From: Planococcus donghaensis
GTDB lineage: Bacteria; Bacillota; Bacilli; Bacillales_A; Planococcaceae
NCBI RefSeq assembly: GCF_001687665.2
Contig: NZ_CP016543.2
Location: 1,674,001-1,738,000, forward strand
Length of the DNA: 64,000 nt
Direction: 5' to 3'
Below, one piece after another: positions 35,735-44,865 of this stretch; the first letter of the stretch is position 1, and each line of letters starts with the position of its first letter. Made by a program: the position numbers and the translations under genes. A model generated the notes under the pieces. The model had not been told where the DNA came from. It made no database searches and worked only from the letters and a program-made list of their open reading frames with translations.

Positions 35735-36739
35735 TTACCTCTGCAATAAAGCAGTTGTTGCTCGCTCATACAGTGCGACTTCTCTAGTCACGTTAAATGC
35801 TTCGTTTTGACTATGAATAATCAAGTCGAATAATCGTTTTACTGCTTCTTGACCTAAGTTTTCCAAAGTGTCTGATGTCCCGACTGAGGTCAAAGCAATC
35901 GCTGAATGTTGACCTATTTCTGAATTTCCGATTCCGACAATGCTGATATCTTGTGGAATTTGATAACCCGCTTTTTTGTATAGGTCCATAAATTGAATCG
36001 CAATTTCGTCTGTAGCTGCAACGATAGCAGTTGGTTTTTTCTTTAAGGCTTGCAAATTCTCGAATGCTTCAACTAAAGAGAACTTGTCTATGTCTGTCAC
36101 CACTAATCGTTTTTTACGAATTTTGAAATTCGCTTCTTGCAAAGATTGAACAAACCCAAGCAAACGATCTTTCGTTGAGGGACTTCCTAAAGGCCCCCCT
36201 ACCCATGCAATTTCTAAATGACCAGCATCAATTAAGTGTTTTGCAGCTAAATAGCCTGTCTCAACATCGTTCAATCCTATGGCATATTGACAGGTTACAC
36301 CGCTTGAGTTCAGTGCGATAAAAGGAATAGCGGATTCTATTAATTTCTCGTGTGCTGTTTTATCGAGTAAAGCAGAAATAACCAGAATGCCACTCGGTTT
36401 GCTTGCCACGACAGCCTCATATGTTTCAATTTCACGAGATTCAGAAACAACATGAATATTCACTTGATAACCTTGCTGTTGTACTGTACTGATTAGTGCA
36501 GGAACGGCATTCACGTAAATTGGGTCATTTAAAGCACCTACCACCAAGCTAATGGTTTTCGTTTTAACGACTGGCGAAATTTCTTTTGATGATTCAGCGG
36601 ATGAATAATTTAATTCATTCACAGCATTCATCACTTTGTCATATGTTTCTTTTTTCACTTGATCCGGCTTATTCAAAACCCGTGAAACTGTTGTTTGAGA
36701 CACACCGGCATACTTTGCGACGTCCGTAGTTGATACCAT
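35735..36739 (-). CDS. LacI-family transcriptional regulator
   Basis: The 334-residue protein has the LacI helix-turn-helix TTDVAKYAGVSQTTVSRVLN followed by the hinge helix, and a periplasmic-binding-like effector domain (AIGLNDVETGYLAAKHLIDAGH). ATG 36739 lies eight bases after AGGA; ATG 36748 lacks spacing. No sugar operon is beside it, so it is an orphan whose target is unknown. Its own upstream region carries many TGAATA/TATTCA sites. Confidence 0.88.
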   Translation of the reverse strand: MVSTTDVAKYAGVSQTTVSRVLNKPDQVKKETYDKVMNAVNELNYSSAESSKEISPVVKTKTISLVVGALNDPIYVNAVPALISTVQQQGYQVNIHVVSESREIETYEAVVASKPSGILVISALLDKTAHEKLIESAIPFIALNSSGVTCQYAIGLNDVETGYLAAKHLIDAGHLEIAWVGGPLGSPSTKDRLLGFVQSLQEANFKIRKKRLVVTDIDKFSLVEAFENLQALKKKPTAIVAATDEIAIQFMDLYKKAGYQIPQDISIVGIGNSEIGQHSAIALTSVGTSDTLENLGQEAVKRLFDLIIHSQNEAFNVTREVALYERATTALLQR

Positions 36740-36763
36740 ACCTATCATCCTACTCTCTAGTTT

Positions 36764-37008
36764 ATTTAATAATATTCATTTTATATTCACCCATTTATTA
36801 TAGCACGCAGCTTCAAAAGACGCACCCTTTAATTTATTCAATTAACAGGCAATACTTTTGAATAAGTTATTCACTGTAAATTTGAATGATGATATTCATG
36901 AATACTTTATTAAATCCATTAAAGATTAAAGAATATCACTGAACCTCTGTATTTACTATTATTCATACTCCTAATGAATGCGATGGTGAATTTTATTCAT
37001 TAGAATAT
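36764..37008. promoter_or_regulatory. Cluster of TGAATA/TATTCA half-sites upstream of the LacI gene
   Basis: About ten copies of TGAATA or TATTCA (or one-base variants) occur in 245 bases, including the perfect palindrome TGAATAAGTTATTCA (36859-36873). The region holds no gene. Its position suggests an autoregulatory operator or a site for another regulator, but AT-rich background can mimic such clusters. Confidence 0.4.
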
Positions 37009-37010
37009 AA

Positions 37011-37042
37011 GAAAATCCTCGCATAGTAAGCGAGGATTTTTT
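37011..37042 (-). terminator. Terminator of the B12 operon
   Basis: AAAATCCTCGC pairs with GCGAGGATTTT and has a minus-strand T tract just past the lipoprotein stop. Confidence 0.82.
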
Positions 37043-37048
37043 GGATCT

Positions 37049-37996
37049 TTATTCAAATGCTGCTGGATAAACAGTTTTGGCTACCAGTTCAACTGCTTCG
37101 CCAATTCTTGGGCCAGGGCGTGAAGTAATATCTGAATCTAAGAAAAAGACTTGGTCATTTTTAATAGCTTCAATTTCGCTCCATCCTTCGCGCGCTTTAA
37201 TTTCTGCTACTGGATCTTCTGTATATGACACAGTGGTGGTAATGATTTCTGGATTGCGTTGGATGACTTCTTCTTCTGATATTTTCGGCCATCCTTCAAG
37301 GTCACCAAATAAGTTTTCTACTTTAGCGTGATTTAATATTTCTTGTTGGAACGTTTTTTGACCAGTTGTGTACAGTTCAGGAGATGGACTAATTTCGAAA
37401 TACAATTGTTTGTTTTCCTCTACTGCCGCTACTTTTTCTTGTACGTCCTCTATTTGCTGTTGAATCGTGCGATTTACTTCATCACCTTTATCTTCAAGAC
37501 CCATTACCGTTGAAATTTGTTCAATATCACCGTACACATCTTCGAATGATTGTGCAGATTCGATAACAAACACAGGAATTCCTGCAGCTTCTAATTCTTC
37601 ATATCCAGTTGGTGCACCTGTCGAATACCCAATCACAACATCTGGATCTAGTTCAATAATGCGTTCGGCATTAAAAATAATGGAGTCAGAAACGCGTTCC
37701 ACTTCAGCCGCTTCAGCCGGATAATTATCGTAATCGGTCGCACCAATCACTTTTTCGCCTGCACCAATTTCATATAAAATTTCTGTATTACTTGGAATTA
37801 ATGAAACCACTGTTTCAGGTACTGCTTCAAAAGTTAGTTCGTTGTCTAAATCATCAGTGACAGTATAACTTGTTTGTTTTTCTGCTTCCGTTGCCGAATC
37901 TGTTTCAACTTCTTCTGCCACGTCAGACTGACATGCCCCTAAAGTTAATGCTATTGTTCCGATTGTTAAGTACTTGACTAACGATATTTTCATCAT
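37049..37996 (-). CDS. btuF: ABC-transporter substrate-binding lipoprotein, probably vitamin B12 (BtuF/YvrC-like)
   Basis: The 315-residue protein has a lipoprotein signal with lipobox LTLGAC (Cys21-22) and the helical-backbone binding-protein fold (VPETVVSLIPSNTEILYEIG, then DVVIGYSTG). Iron-siderophore and B12 binders share this fold. The cobalamin riboswitch upstream and a corrinoid adenosyltransferase-like partner favour B12. Its ATG overlaps the stop of that gene by four bases. Permease and ATPase genes (btuC/btuD) are absent from the unit, which ends at a terminator; the partner transporter must be elsewhere or shared. Confidence 0.82.
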   Translation of the reverse strand: MMKISLVKYLTIGTIALTLGACQSDVAEEVETDSATEAEKQTSYTVTDDLDNELTFEAVPETVVSLIPSNTEILYEIGAGEKVIGATDYDNYPAEAAEVERVSDSIIFNAERIIELDPDVVIGYSTGAPTGYEELEAAGIPVFVIESAQSFEDVYGDIEQISTVMGLEDKGDEVNRTIQQQIEDVQEKVAAVEENKQLYFEISPSPELYTTGQKTFQQEILNHAKVENLFGDLEGWPKISEEEVIQRNPEIITTTVSYTEDPVAEIKAREGWSEIEAIKNDQVFFLDSDITSRPGPRIGEAVELVAKTVYPAAFE

Positions 37997-38538
37997 TTAT
38001 TGGCCACTTCTTTCTTTTTGGTTTTTGTTGGATAAGATTTACTAACGAATGGAACTTCTTCAACGCCATAATATTGATTGACATAGACAGCCATTGTAAA
38101 AAGGACATTGGCTAAAAGGTGAGTGTAGTTGAACAAAATTTCCGGCACATCTTGTTCGAGGCTTACTTTATGTAATGCACGAACAGATTTTTTCGCTTCA
38201 CTTCTACACACATGCAACACAGTTGCAGCATGTGTACCTTGCGGCAACACAAAATTGCCGATTTTATCTTTTGTGAAGTTTACATAATAATCGTACATGT
38301 CACTTAGTTCGATTATATCTTCTTCTTGAATGGCTAGTTTTCCGCGTACAGAGCCATTCAAGTGATAGATTTTCGGCTGAAGAATTTGCAAATCACGCTG
38401 TATTGCCTCTACCTCTTTTGTTATAGCCAATGCTTCTCCAATACGTGTGGTCAATGAATCCGTCCTGATTTCAAAATCTACAGTAGACGCTTTTTCACGC
38501 ATAAACGGATAACAAAGATACCTCATGTCTTTTTTCAT
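37993..38538 (-). CDS. PduO-type cob(I)alamin adenosyltransferase-like protein (divergent)
   Basis: The 181-residue, helix-rich protein matches the PduO/YvqK plan in outline: a middle FVLPQGTHAATVLHVCRSEAKKSV segment where typical enzymes have LPGGT and LHVARTxxRRAER, and a later NYTHLLANVLFTMA where YLNRLSDxLF is usual. The arginine in LHVCR is kept, but several usual residues are changed, so activity is uncertain; the gene may have another corrinoid role. It is the first gene after a cobalamin riboswitch and is coupled to btuF by a 4-base overlap. Confidence 0.65.
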   Translation of the reverse strand: MKKDMRYLCYPFMREKASTVDFEIRTDSLTTRIGEALAITKEVEAIQRDLQILQPKIYHLNGSVRGKLAIQEEDIIELSDMYDYYVNFTKDKIGNFVLPQGTHAATVLHVCRSEAKKSVRALHKVSLEQDVPEILFNYTHLLANVLFTMAVYVNQYYGVEEVPFVSKSYPTKTKKKEVANK

Positions 38539-38595
38539 TATTTCACCTCACTTTAGTTTGGTGAAAATCACTGCATTGAACGCTCTCGAAAACAA

Positions 38596-38623
38596 CAAAA
38601 AGCCGCCCTTAATAAAGGGCGGC
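38596..38623 (-). terminator. Riboswitch-controlled terminator (expression platform)
   Basis: On the minus strand GCCGCCCTT-TATT-AAGGGCGGC is followed by TTTTTGTTG. It lies between the cobalamin aptamer and the adenosyltransferase-like start, as expected for a transcription-attenuating platform. Confidence 0.82.
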
Positions 38624-38718
38624 GGCATAGCTATTTAGAGACATACTCCAGCAGTCAAAAATAGAAACGTTGCCGTATGATTCCCTTATCTTCCGAAGAG
38701 TAAAAATACGTTCAAAAA

Positions 38719-38882
38719 AAGGTAGGTCTCCTGGCTTGTGCATCGATTTACTTTAAGAACCTTCCCGTTTAGTTGCTTACACTAAACAGTGGTGTTTTCT
38801 TATTTCATACGCACTTACAGTTGCGGAAACAGCCCCGGAATTTAACCGGGTTCCCTGTTATGCTGACGAGTCAGCACCTTTT
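38719..38882 (-). ncRNA. Cobalamin riboswitch aptamer
   Basis: Read on the minus strand the conserved blocks occur in order: GGTGCTGACTCGTCAGCA (P1/P2 start), GGGAACCCGGTTAAATTCCG, GGGGCTG, CCGCAACTGTAA, a variable stem, and AGCCAGGAGACCTACC, the B12 box. It controls the two genes downstream; adenosylcobalamin or a related corrinoid should favour the terminator. Confidence 0.95.
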
Positions 38883-38951
38883 TTCTGCATGATTATTCAC
38901 TTGTTTTCAGTGTATCATATTACACAAGCCAAAAGACATACTAAAAATTGT

Positions 38952-39905
38952 TTATTCCGGATCTATTACCAATTTCACTTTCCTTGGTTCTGCAAAAACA
39001 ATTCGTTTATGCCATCTTAAATAAGTTGCATGTTCGGGTGAAACCGGTATTTTCATGCCTTTTTTTAAGCGATAAATTGGATGCTGATCTTCTAAAATCG
39101 CACTCGAGATATGAAGACGTCCCCCACCCGTAAAAGCAATATGTCCGGCTGAATACAATGCACTATGATTGGCACAAAGCAATACGCCATTAAAAGGGTC
39201 TAATCTTTCCGCATCTGAGCTGTCTTTCCACGGTTTAGCATGTGTAGCTCGTAAGACGTCGCTAATAGCTATCCCGCAAAGTGGGCATTCACCGTTCCAA
39301 AGTGGCAGTAAACTTTCTCTGAACTGCTCTTTGCCTCTGCGCATCTTTGTTTTAATTTCAAGTTCCGCTTCCGCGATTAGGCCGAGTAATGGATTGTGCT
39401 CGGTTTTTTTTATCACTTCCATCGATAGTTCCAATTGTTCTACTTCTACCGTGAAAATATTTAACGAACTAATCAATTCTAAAAATTTAATCGCCAATTC
39501 TTCGTTACATGGATACAAATAACCCGAATTCCCATTAGCATCTTCTTGGAATGCCGAGTATTTCACTGGCAATAACGGTCCGATGTCTTTAAAGGATTCT
39601 TTAATCGATAAGGGATTTTCTAATTCCCGGTAAACCGTATAAGCGATAAATGCCTCTTCATTGTCACTTGATGGATCTTCAAGGTTTTTTGGTTTTTTGC
39701 CTTTTACGCAATCCTCACGCACACGGCTAATAGCCACTACAAATCCCTTTACATAATGAAAGACAATATCGCCTTTTTTCACTTCTTGCATCCGATTCCA
39801 CGAATGTGGCACCATACCTGACTTGTCTACTTGAGGCGTCCAAAGAACTCCTGCATGTTGTTCAGCGTGATAAGTCTCTCCTTGCATAACGATAAAACTA
39901 TTCAT
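38952..39905 (-). CDS. EVE-like domain fused to HNH endonuclease, candidate type IV restriction enzyme
   Basis: The 317-residue protein has an N-terminal EVE/PUA-like segment (KKGDIVFHYVKGFVVAISRV, residues 43-62), a modified-base reading fold, and a C-terminal HNH nuclease (ECPLCG 206-211, RATHAKPW 219-226, RLDPFNGVLLC 234-244, ANH 245-247). Cysteines 207, 210, 244 and His247 would hold structural zinc; His222 is the likely catalytic histidine. EVE-HNH proteins are known as modification-dependent restriction enzymes; the substrate here is inferred. ATG follows AGGAGG. No methyltransferase is beside it. Confidence 0.82.
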   Translation of the reverse strand: MNSFIVMQGETYHAEQHAGVLWTPQVDKSGMVPHSWNRMQEVKKGDIVFHYVKGFVVAISRVREDCVKGKKPKNLEDPSSDNEEAFIAYTVYRELENPLSIKESFKDIGPLLPVKYSAFQEDANGNSGYLYPCNEELAIKFLELISSLNIFTVEVEQLELSMEVIKKTEHNPLLGLIAEAELEIKTKMRRGKEQFRESLLPLWNGECPLCGIAISDVLRATHAKPWKDSSDAERLDPFNGVLLCANHSALYSAGHIAFTGGGRLHISSAILEDQHPIYRLKKGMKIPVSPEHATYLRWHKRIVFAEPRKVKLVIDPE

Positions 39906-40029
39906 AACTGCCTCCTATTAATGGCTATATCTCATTGGTTTGTATGTAGTAAAGCTTATTGTTCTAAAATAATTTACTTTCTCTATTTTAACCCAAATCC
40001 ACAACTTATGCTTTCGAGATGTTACCCCA

Positions 40030-40061
40030 ACAAAAAACAACCACTTTATCAAGTGGTTGTT
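40030..40061 (-). terminator. Terminator of the diguanylate-cyclase gene
   Basis: ACAACCACTT pairs with AAGTGGTTGT; the minus strand continues TTTTTTG. Confidence 0.85.
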
Positions 40062-40072
40062 CTATCAAACGA

Positions 40073-41188
40073 TTAAGCTTGAATTGCTTTTGCTTCTGTA
40101 ATTTCAGTAAAAATCGTAACTTGATTTCTGCCGCTCCGCTTAGACTGAAAAAGCGCTTGGTCTGCTTCGCCGATCAGTTGATCTAAGGTTTTATCAGCTG
40201 AGTATAAACTAATTCCGAGCGAAACCGTTAAATTGCCTTTTGGTTGTAATTCTTGGCCGTCAAATGGATATTTTTCGATTTCTGTTCGGACTTGTTCAGC
40301 AATCTCCAAAGCTCTATGTTCATCAAATGGTTGGGCGATACAAATAATAAACTCTTCTCCCCCATAGCGTGCCACAAAATCAGTTGAGCGCGTATTGTCT
40401 TTCATCAATTGTCCAATAGAGCGTAGCACTGCATCTCCTTTTTGGTGACCATGTGCATCATTATAAGATTTAAAATAATCGACATCCAACATGATTATGG
40501 CAATGGGTGCTTTTTTAGTAATCAATGTTTGAATTTCATTCTTAAAAAAACGCATATTGGGTAATTGGGTCATTGGATCTTGATTTGAATTAATCTCAAG
40601 TTCTTTTCGCAACAAAATGTGATAATTTTCTCCATTCGTCATTAAGCCCATTACCAGAACCGCGATCCCAGCGAAAATAGCCATTGTTAGTATAATGGAT
40701 AAAGTTGCAGGAGTCGTTACAAGCATTAAAATCGATTTAATCACTTCAAAAACCAAAAGTCCCATCATCATCTTCTTTAAATCGATTAACGAAAAGAATT
40801 TATTCGTTTTTTTCTTATTGTGGAACAAACTGCCAATAACGACCGGTAAAAGTATTGCTTGTAAAATTCCCATAATAGCCGTTGGTCCACCTAAATAATA
40901 GCGAAAAACGGATGGGAAAATAGAAGATAATAACCCAACTTTCCAGCCCCCGATATATGAGATAAAGTAAAGGGCGACTTCCCGTAAATCGAGTCTCATA
41001 CCCATATATAAATAAGGTTTATGCATTACAGAAAAAGTCAAAAAACTAACAAATATGATACTCAAAAACACGAGTCGTTTAGATTCTGTTAAATCGGGAA
41101 ACCAAAATTCTTTCACTTTTAACGCTACATACAATAGCGCAATGATTAATGCCATGTTTTCAAGAAAGAAAAACATCAATGTTGCCAT
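40073..41188 (-). CDS. Membrane diguanylate cyclase, 5TMR-LYT-GGDEF (DgcK-like)
   Basis: This 371-residue protein has about six hydrophobic segments (1-195) with the LYT pattern MGMRLDLREVALYFISYIGG, GLLSSIFPSVFRYYLGG, and a C-terminal GGDEF domain with RYGGEEF, the active signature. It should make c-di-GMP from GTP in response to a membrane-sensed signal. Length and plan match B. subtilis DgcK. It lacks an inhibitory RxxD just upstream of GGEEF. ATG 41188 follows AGGAG. Confidence 0.9.
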   Translation of the reverse strand: MATLMFFFLENMALIIALLYVALKVKEFWFPDLTESKRLVFLSIIFVSFLTFSVMHKPYLYMGMRLDLREVALYFISYIGGWKVGLLSSIFPSVFRYYLGGPTAIMGILQAILLPVVIGSLFHNKKKTNKFFSLIDLKKMMMGLLVFEVIKSILMLVTTPATLSIILTMAIFAGIAVLVMGLMTNGENYHILLRKELEINSNQDPMTQLPNMRFFKNEIQTLITKKAPIAIIMLDVDYFKSYNDAHGHQKGDAVLRSIGQLMKDNTRSTDFVARYGGEEFIICIAQPFDEHRALEIAEQVRTEIEKYPFDGQELQPKGNLTVSLGISLYSADKTLDQLIGEADQALFQSKRSGRNQVTIFTEITEAKAIQA

Positions 41189-41283
41189 ATAACCAACTCC
41201 TACAAACCGTTTCTAGTTTTAGTGTACAGTTAATATGTCAAAAAATATAGATAAGATACAATATTATACAAGAATAAATAAAT

Positions 41284-41331
41284 AAAAACTCTTTAACTTG
41301 CCACTTTTAGTGACGCATTAAAGAGTTTTAT
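41284..41331 (-). terminator. Terminator of the MFS-GNAT operon
   Basis: AACTCTTTAA pairs with TTAAAGAGTT around an inner CACT/AGTG stem; the minus strand continues with TTTTTATT. Confidence 0.75.
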
Positions 41332-41344
41332 CAGCTAAAGAAGA

Positions 41345-41833
41345 TTACAATAATTTTGACATATAGAGTTCATCGACGTATTTTCCTTCTATATAGAGCG
41401 AATCACGTTTTACACCTTCAAGACTAAACCCTAATTTTTCATACAGCGCAATGGCTAGTGTGTTATGTGCCACAACTGTCAATTCAATGCGACGAAGCGC
41501 TTTTTCTATCGCCCACTTTTCTACAGCACGTAATAGCTGAGTGCCGGTCCCTTTCCCCCTATTAGCTTGGTGAACTCCTATTACTATATAGACTGAATGC
41601 TGTTTGCGTTTTATTTCTTCTCCAATCGCAAATACATACCCTACTAATTCGTTATGTTCTTCTGCGGTAAACACAATCGAGCTATCATTCATCGTAGTTA
41701 AGCGACGATTAAGTTGTTGACTTGTGGTGTTTCGTTCTCCTGGTTCGAATAGCATAACATTAGACTCTTCTACATGTTTCATAAGAAATACCAATTTTTC
41801 TGCATCATTCGGAACTGCTTTTCTGATCAGCAT
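41345..41833 (-). CDS. GNAT-family N-acetyltransferase
   Basis: The 162-residue protein shows the acetyl-CoA loop ANRGKGTGTQLLRAVEKWA (the RxxGxG/A motif) and ends with ALYEKLGFSLEGVKRDSLYIEG, a RimI/RimJ-type plan. The acceptor is unknown. ATG 41833 lies seven bases after AGGAG; upstream in-frame sequence is inside the transporter gene's end. It follows the MFS gene by 16 bases and is probably co-transcribed. Confidence 0.85.
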   Translation of the reverse strand: MLIRKAVPNDAEKLVFLMKHVEESNVMLFEPGERNTTSQQLNRRLTTMNDSSIVFTAEEHNELVGYVFAIGEEIKRKQHSVYIVIGVHQANRGKGTGTQLLRAVEKWAIEKALRRIELTVVAHNTLAIALYEKLGFSLEGVKRDSLYIEGKYVDELYMSKLL

Positions 41834-41849
41834 AAACTTTCTCCTAACA

Positions 41850-43103
41850 TTATGAAATAACTTCCGGATCAATCAGCTGTTCTTTTTCAGCTTTTCTAAC
41901 AAACAATCCTGTATAAACAAGTACTGTCCCGATCATCAACAAAACACCGATATACACAGACATCATGGTTGGAATAAGAAATGCGCCTATGATAATAGTA
42001 GACCGTGCCAATAGATCAGCACCACTAAATGAAACATTGGAAAAAGCAGAATACGATCCTCTCTTGTCTTCTGGAATCATGTTCGCCATTTCTGCATTAC
42101 GAACAGGAGAGTAAACCAGTTCACCGATCGTGCCGATAAAATTAAACAAAATTAATAAATACCAGCTATTTGCTGATGTGATAGTAATATAGCCAATGCT
42201 ATAAAGTAGAAGTCCTGTTAACAAGACATGTTGTTTTGCAAAACGATCTGTAAATTTATTGACCATAAACGTTAGACACACAACAAGTAACATGTTTTGA
42301 ATATTCATCAAACTTAACATGCGCACACCCGCTACTTCAAAACCGCCAATAGTAAATGCTTCAAAGCTCTCAGCTAGTCGAACGCCAATATAACTATTTA
42401 AAGAAAATTCAGCGGAAAAGATAAACATAGAACCAATCACGACTTTAACAAAAGGACGATCTTGAAATGCAACTTTGTAGTTTTGCAATAAATCGATTAC
42501 TACATTGTGATGTTGTTGTTTTAAGCTTTGAACTCGTTCGTCTTTTAACCAAATGTGATAAGCGATCGGCAAACAACTTGCCGTAAAGGTTAATACTGCA
42601 AATAACTCAATTTGGTGATTTAAATATAACAGTCCTCCAAGTGCTGCACCAATTGCCATGGATAAATTAACCATCCAATAATCGATAGCGTAAATTGCTT
42701 TGCGATTTTCCGGCGTGGTCGAATCGATAATGATAGCATGCATGGCAGGACGCCCAAGGCTGCTTGTGACAATAAACAATACGTAAGCTAATGCAAAAAG
42801 ACCAATCCATCTATCTGTGGGAATTAAGCTAATCGACATAAGTAAAAACATAAGCGCACTTAGTGAAGACGTCGTGACCAATACTTTTTTTCGAGGAAAA
42901 CGATCGGATATATAACCGCCTATCATGTTTACAAAAAAACCAATAAACACCGTAATCATTAAAAAAGAACCTGCCCAAATTTTGCTCATCTCTTGCGCAA
43001 AAAACAAAGCCATGAATGGCATGACAGCCGACGCGACAGCTCGGTTAAAAAATGATGTGATTAAACGTACTTTAATATTTTGTGGATAGTCTTTCCATTT
43101 CAT
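41850..43103 (-). CDS. MFS transporter divergent from an SgrR-like regulator
   Basis: This 417-residue protein has about twelve hydrophobic segments and the MFS loop GGYISDRFPRKK. It belongs to the YttB/SetA-like drug or sugar efflux type, though the class cannot be fixed. ATG 43103 follows AAGGGGG. It shares a 97-base divergent promoter region with the regulator at 43201, which makes that protein its likely controller. The GNAT gene follows it. Confidence 0.85.
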   Translation of the reverse strand: MKWKDYPQNIKVRLITSFFNRAVASAVMPFMALFFAQEMSKIWAGSFLMITVFIGFFVNMIGGYISDRFPRKKVLVTTSSLSALMFLLMSISLIPTDRWIGLFALAYVLFIVTSSLGRPAMHAIIIDSTTPENRKAIYAIDYWMVNLSMAIGAALGGLLYLNHQIELFAVLTFTASCLPIAYHIWLKDERVQSLKQQHHNVVIDLLQNYKVAFQDRPFVKVVIGSMFIFSAEFSLNSYIGVRLAESFEAFTIGGFEVAGVRMLSLMNIQNMLLVVCLTFMVNKFTDRFAKQHVLLTGLLLYSIGYITITSANSWYLLILFNFIGTIGELVYSPVRNAEMANMIPEDKRGSYSAFSNVSFSGADLLARSTIIIGAFLIPTMMSVYIGVLLMIGTVLVYTGLFVRKAEKEQLIDPEVIS

Positions 43104-43200
43104 CTTGTCAGCCCCCTTTGTCTTATGTATATTAAACTAGACGGAAAACACTAAAAATAGACAATTTTTATAATTATGTCCACTTTTAAAAGGAGGCTTT

Positions 43201-44865
43201 ATGGAACAAAGTCTTTTAGCTTTATGGCAGGCTGTACCCACTGGAAATATTAAGCAATCTAAATTAGCAGATCAACTCGAATTGAGTAGCAAACAAACCA
43301 CACGCCTTCTTCGGAAATGGGCAGATGAAGGGTGGCTAACTTTTACTTCTGGTCGCGGCAGAGGCAACGCTTCACATATTCAATGGCATATTAATGTTGA
43401 AGAACATTATGAAAAACAAATGATCCAACTGATAGAAGAAAAATCCATCGAGACTGCTAGTAAGTATTTGTTATTTGATTGGTCGCCAGAAGTTAAGCAT
43501 CGCCTTTTGCATAACTTCCGTTCTAATTTCGGTTACATTCAAAACAATCTTACAAAAAACGATAAATTGCTCATCCCAAGAAAATATCCATTTTTAACAC
43601 TTCACCCGTTATACGCTTCAGATATTCATAGTGCAAATTTAGTCGCAAATGTATATAGCCGCCTCGTATCAGTAGATGAAAACGGGATTATTACTCCAGA
43701 GCTTGCGCATAGTTGGGATGTAACAAGCACTCATCTTCGTTTGTATTTAAGAAAAGAAGTGTATTTTCACGATAATTCTTATTTAACGGCAACGGATGTT
43801 GTTAATTGTTTAAATCGTTTACGAAAAGATTCTTCCTATAGCGATTTATGGCAACCAATCGAGTCGATTAGCGCTTGTGGATCTTACATGGTTGAGATTT
43901 CTTTTTCAAACGGTTGTAGCTATTGTCTGCAGATGCTTGGCATGATCAATGCCAGTATATATAAAGAAACCCCTCATCAAACAATCGGCTCTGGTAGCTT
44001 TTGTATCACAGAAAATAGCGCAAGCAAAACAACTTTACAAGCATTTGGGCACTATTTTCAACATCGGCCACTTGTCGATGTAGTTGAATTTATCCAAGTA
44101 TCCGGTGACTTTGATGTGGCTTACCGATCTTCTTGTGAGAATGCAGAAGAAACTTTTCAAGTAGAAAGTGATTCAGGATTCGGTGTTGTAATTTTAAACG
44201 CGTTTAAAGATTCGCCCATTGGTCAAAAAGAAGTTCGTGATTATGTGCATTACGCGATTGCAAAGCACCGTCATAAAATAGCACATTATCACCCCCGTGC
44301 TATAGCCAATCATTACAGCTGCTTAATCGGACAAGAGCAGCGACCAATCACATTGCCCTGTCCGAAACGGCCACATTTAGAACAGCCCTTAATCATTAAA
44401 GCAGCAAACTATACTGATGGTGCTACTCGTTGGCTAAAAGAAGCACTTGAAAGTGAAGGGATTTGGGTTGAGATACAATGGATGTCATTTCAAGATAAAT
44501 TAATCGATACAAAGTCAGATCAAAAAGCTGATCTTTTTGTACACGGTGAAGTGTTTGAAATGAATCAAAACTTCTCATTTTTTTATTTTTTAGCCAATGG
44601 CCATTCACCTTTAGCCACTATCATGAAATCTCAACCACTGTTTCACCATTATTTAGCGCAATATGCGGCTACACCATTTGAAGAATGGACAGCGCTAAAC
44701 TTACAAATGGAACAAGACTTGATCACCTCATCCATCATGCTTCCTCTTTACTATGAAAAACGGCAAATTCCGTTTTCTATCGATGTGATGAACATCACCA
44801 TTAGCCATTTTGGCTATGTCGATTTCTCTAAGTTATGGGTTCGTCCAGTCAGTATAAACTCATAA
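43201..44865 (+). CDS. SgrR-family regulator (HTH plus solute-binding domain)
   Basis: The 554-residue protein lacks a signal peptide. It has an N-terminal winged helix (IKQSKLADQLELSSKQTTRLLRKWADEGW) and a long SBP_bac_5/OppA-like region with PELAHSWDVTSTHLRLYLRKEVYFHDNS, the SgrR arrangement. In E. coli SgrR senses sugar-phosphate stress and sits near setA (an MFS sugar exporter). Here it is divergent from an MFS gene. ATG 43201 follows AAGGAGG. The effector is unknown. Confidence 0.88.
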   Translation: MEQSLLALWQAVPTGNIKQSKLADQLELSSKQTTRLLRKWADEGWLTFTSGRGRGNASHIQWHINVEEHYEKQMIQLIEEKSIETASKYLLFDWSPEVKHRLLHNFRSNFGYIQNNLTKNDKLLIPRKYPFLTLHPLYASDIHSANLVANVYSRLVSVDENGIITPELAHSWDVTSTHLRLYLRKEVYFHDNSYLTATDVVNCLNRLRKDSSYSDLWQPIESISACGSYMVEISFSNGCSYCLQMLGMINASIYKETPHQTIGSGSFCITENSASKTTLQAFGHYFQHRPLVDVVEFIQVSGDFDVAYRSSCENAEETFQVESDSGFGVVILNAFKDSPIGQKEVRDYVHYAIAKHRHKIAHYHPRAIANHYSCLIGQEQRPITLPCPKRPHLEQPLIIKAANYTDGATRWLKEALESEGIWVEIQWMSFQDKLIDTKSDQKADLFVHGEVFEMNQNFSFFYFLANGHSPLATIMKSQPLFHHYLAQYAATPFEEWTALNLQMEQDLITSSIMLPLYYEKRQIPFSIDVMNITISHFGYVDFSKLWVRPVSINS

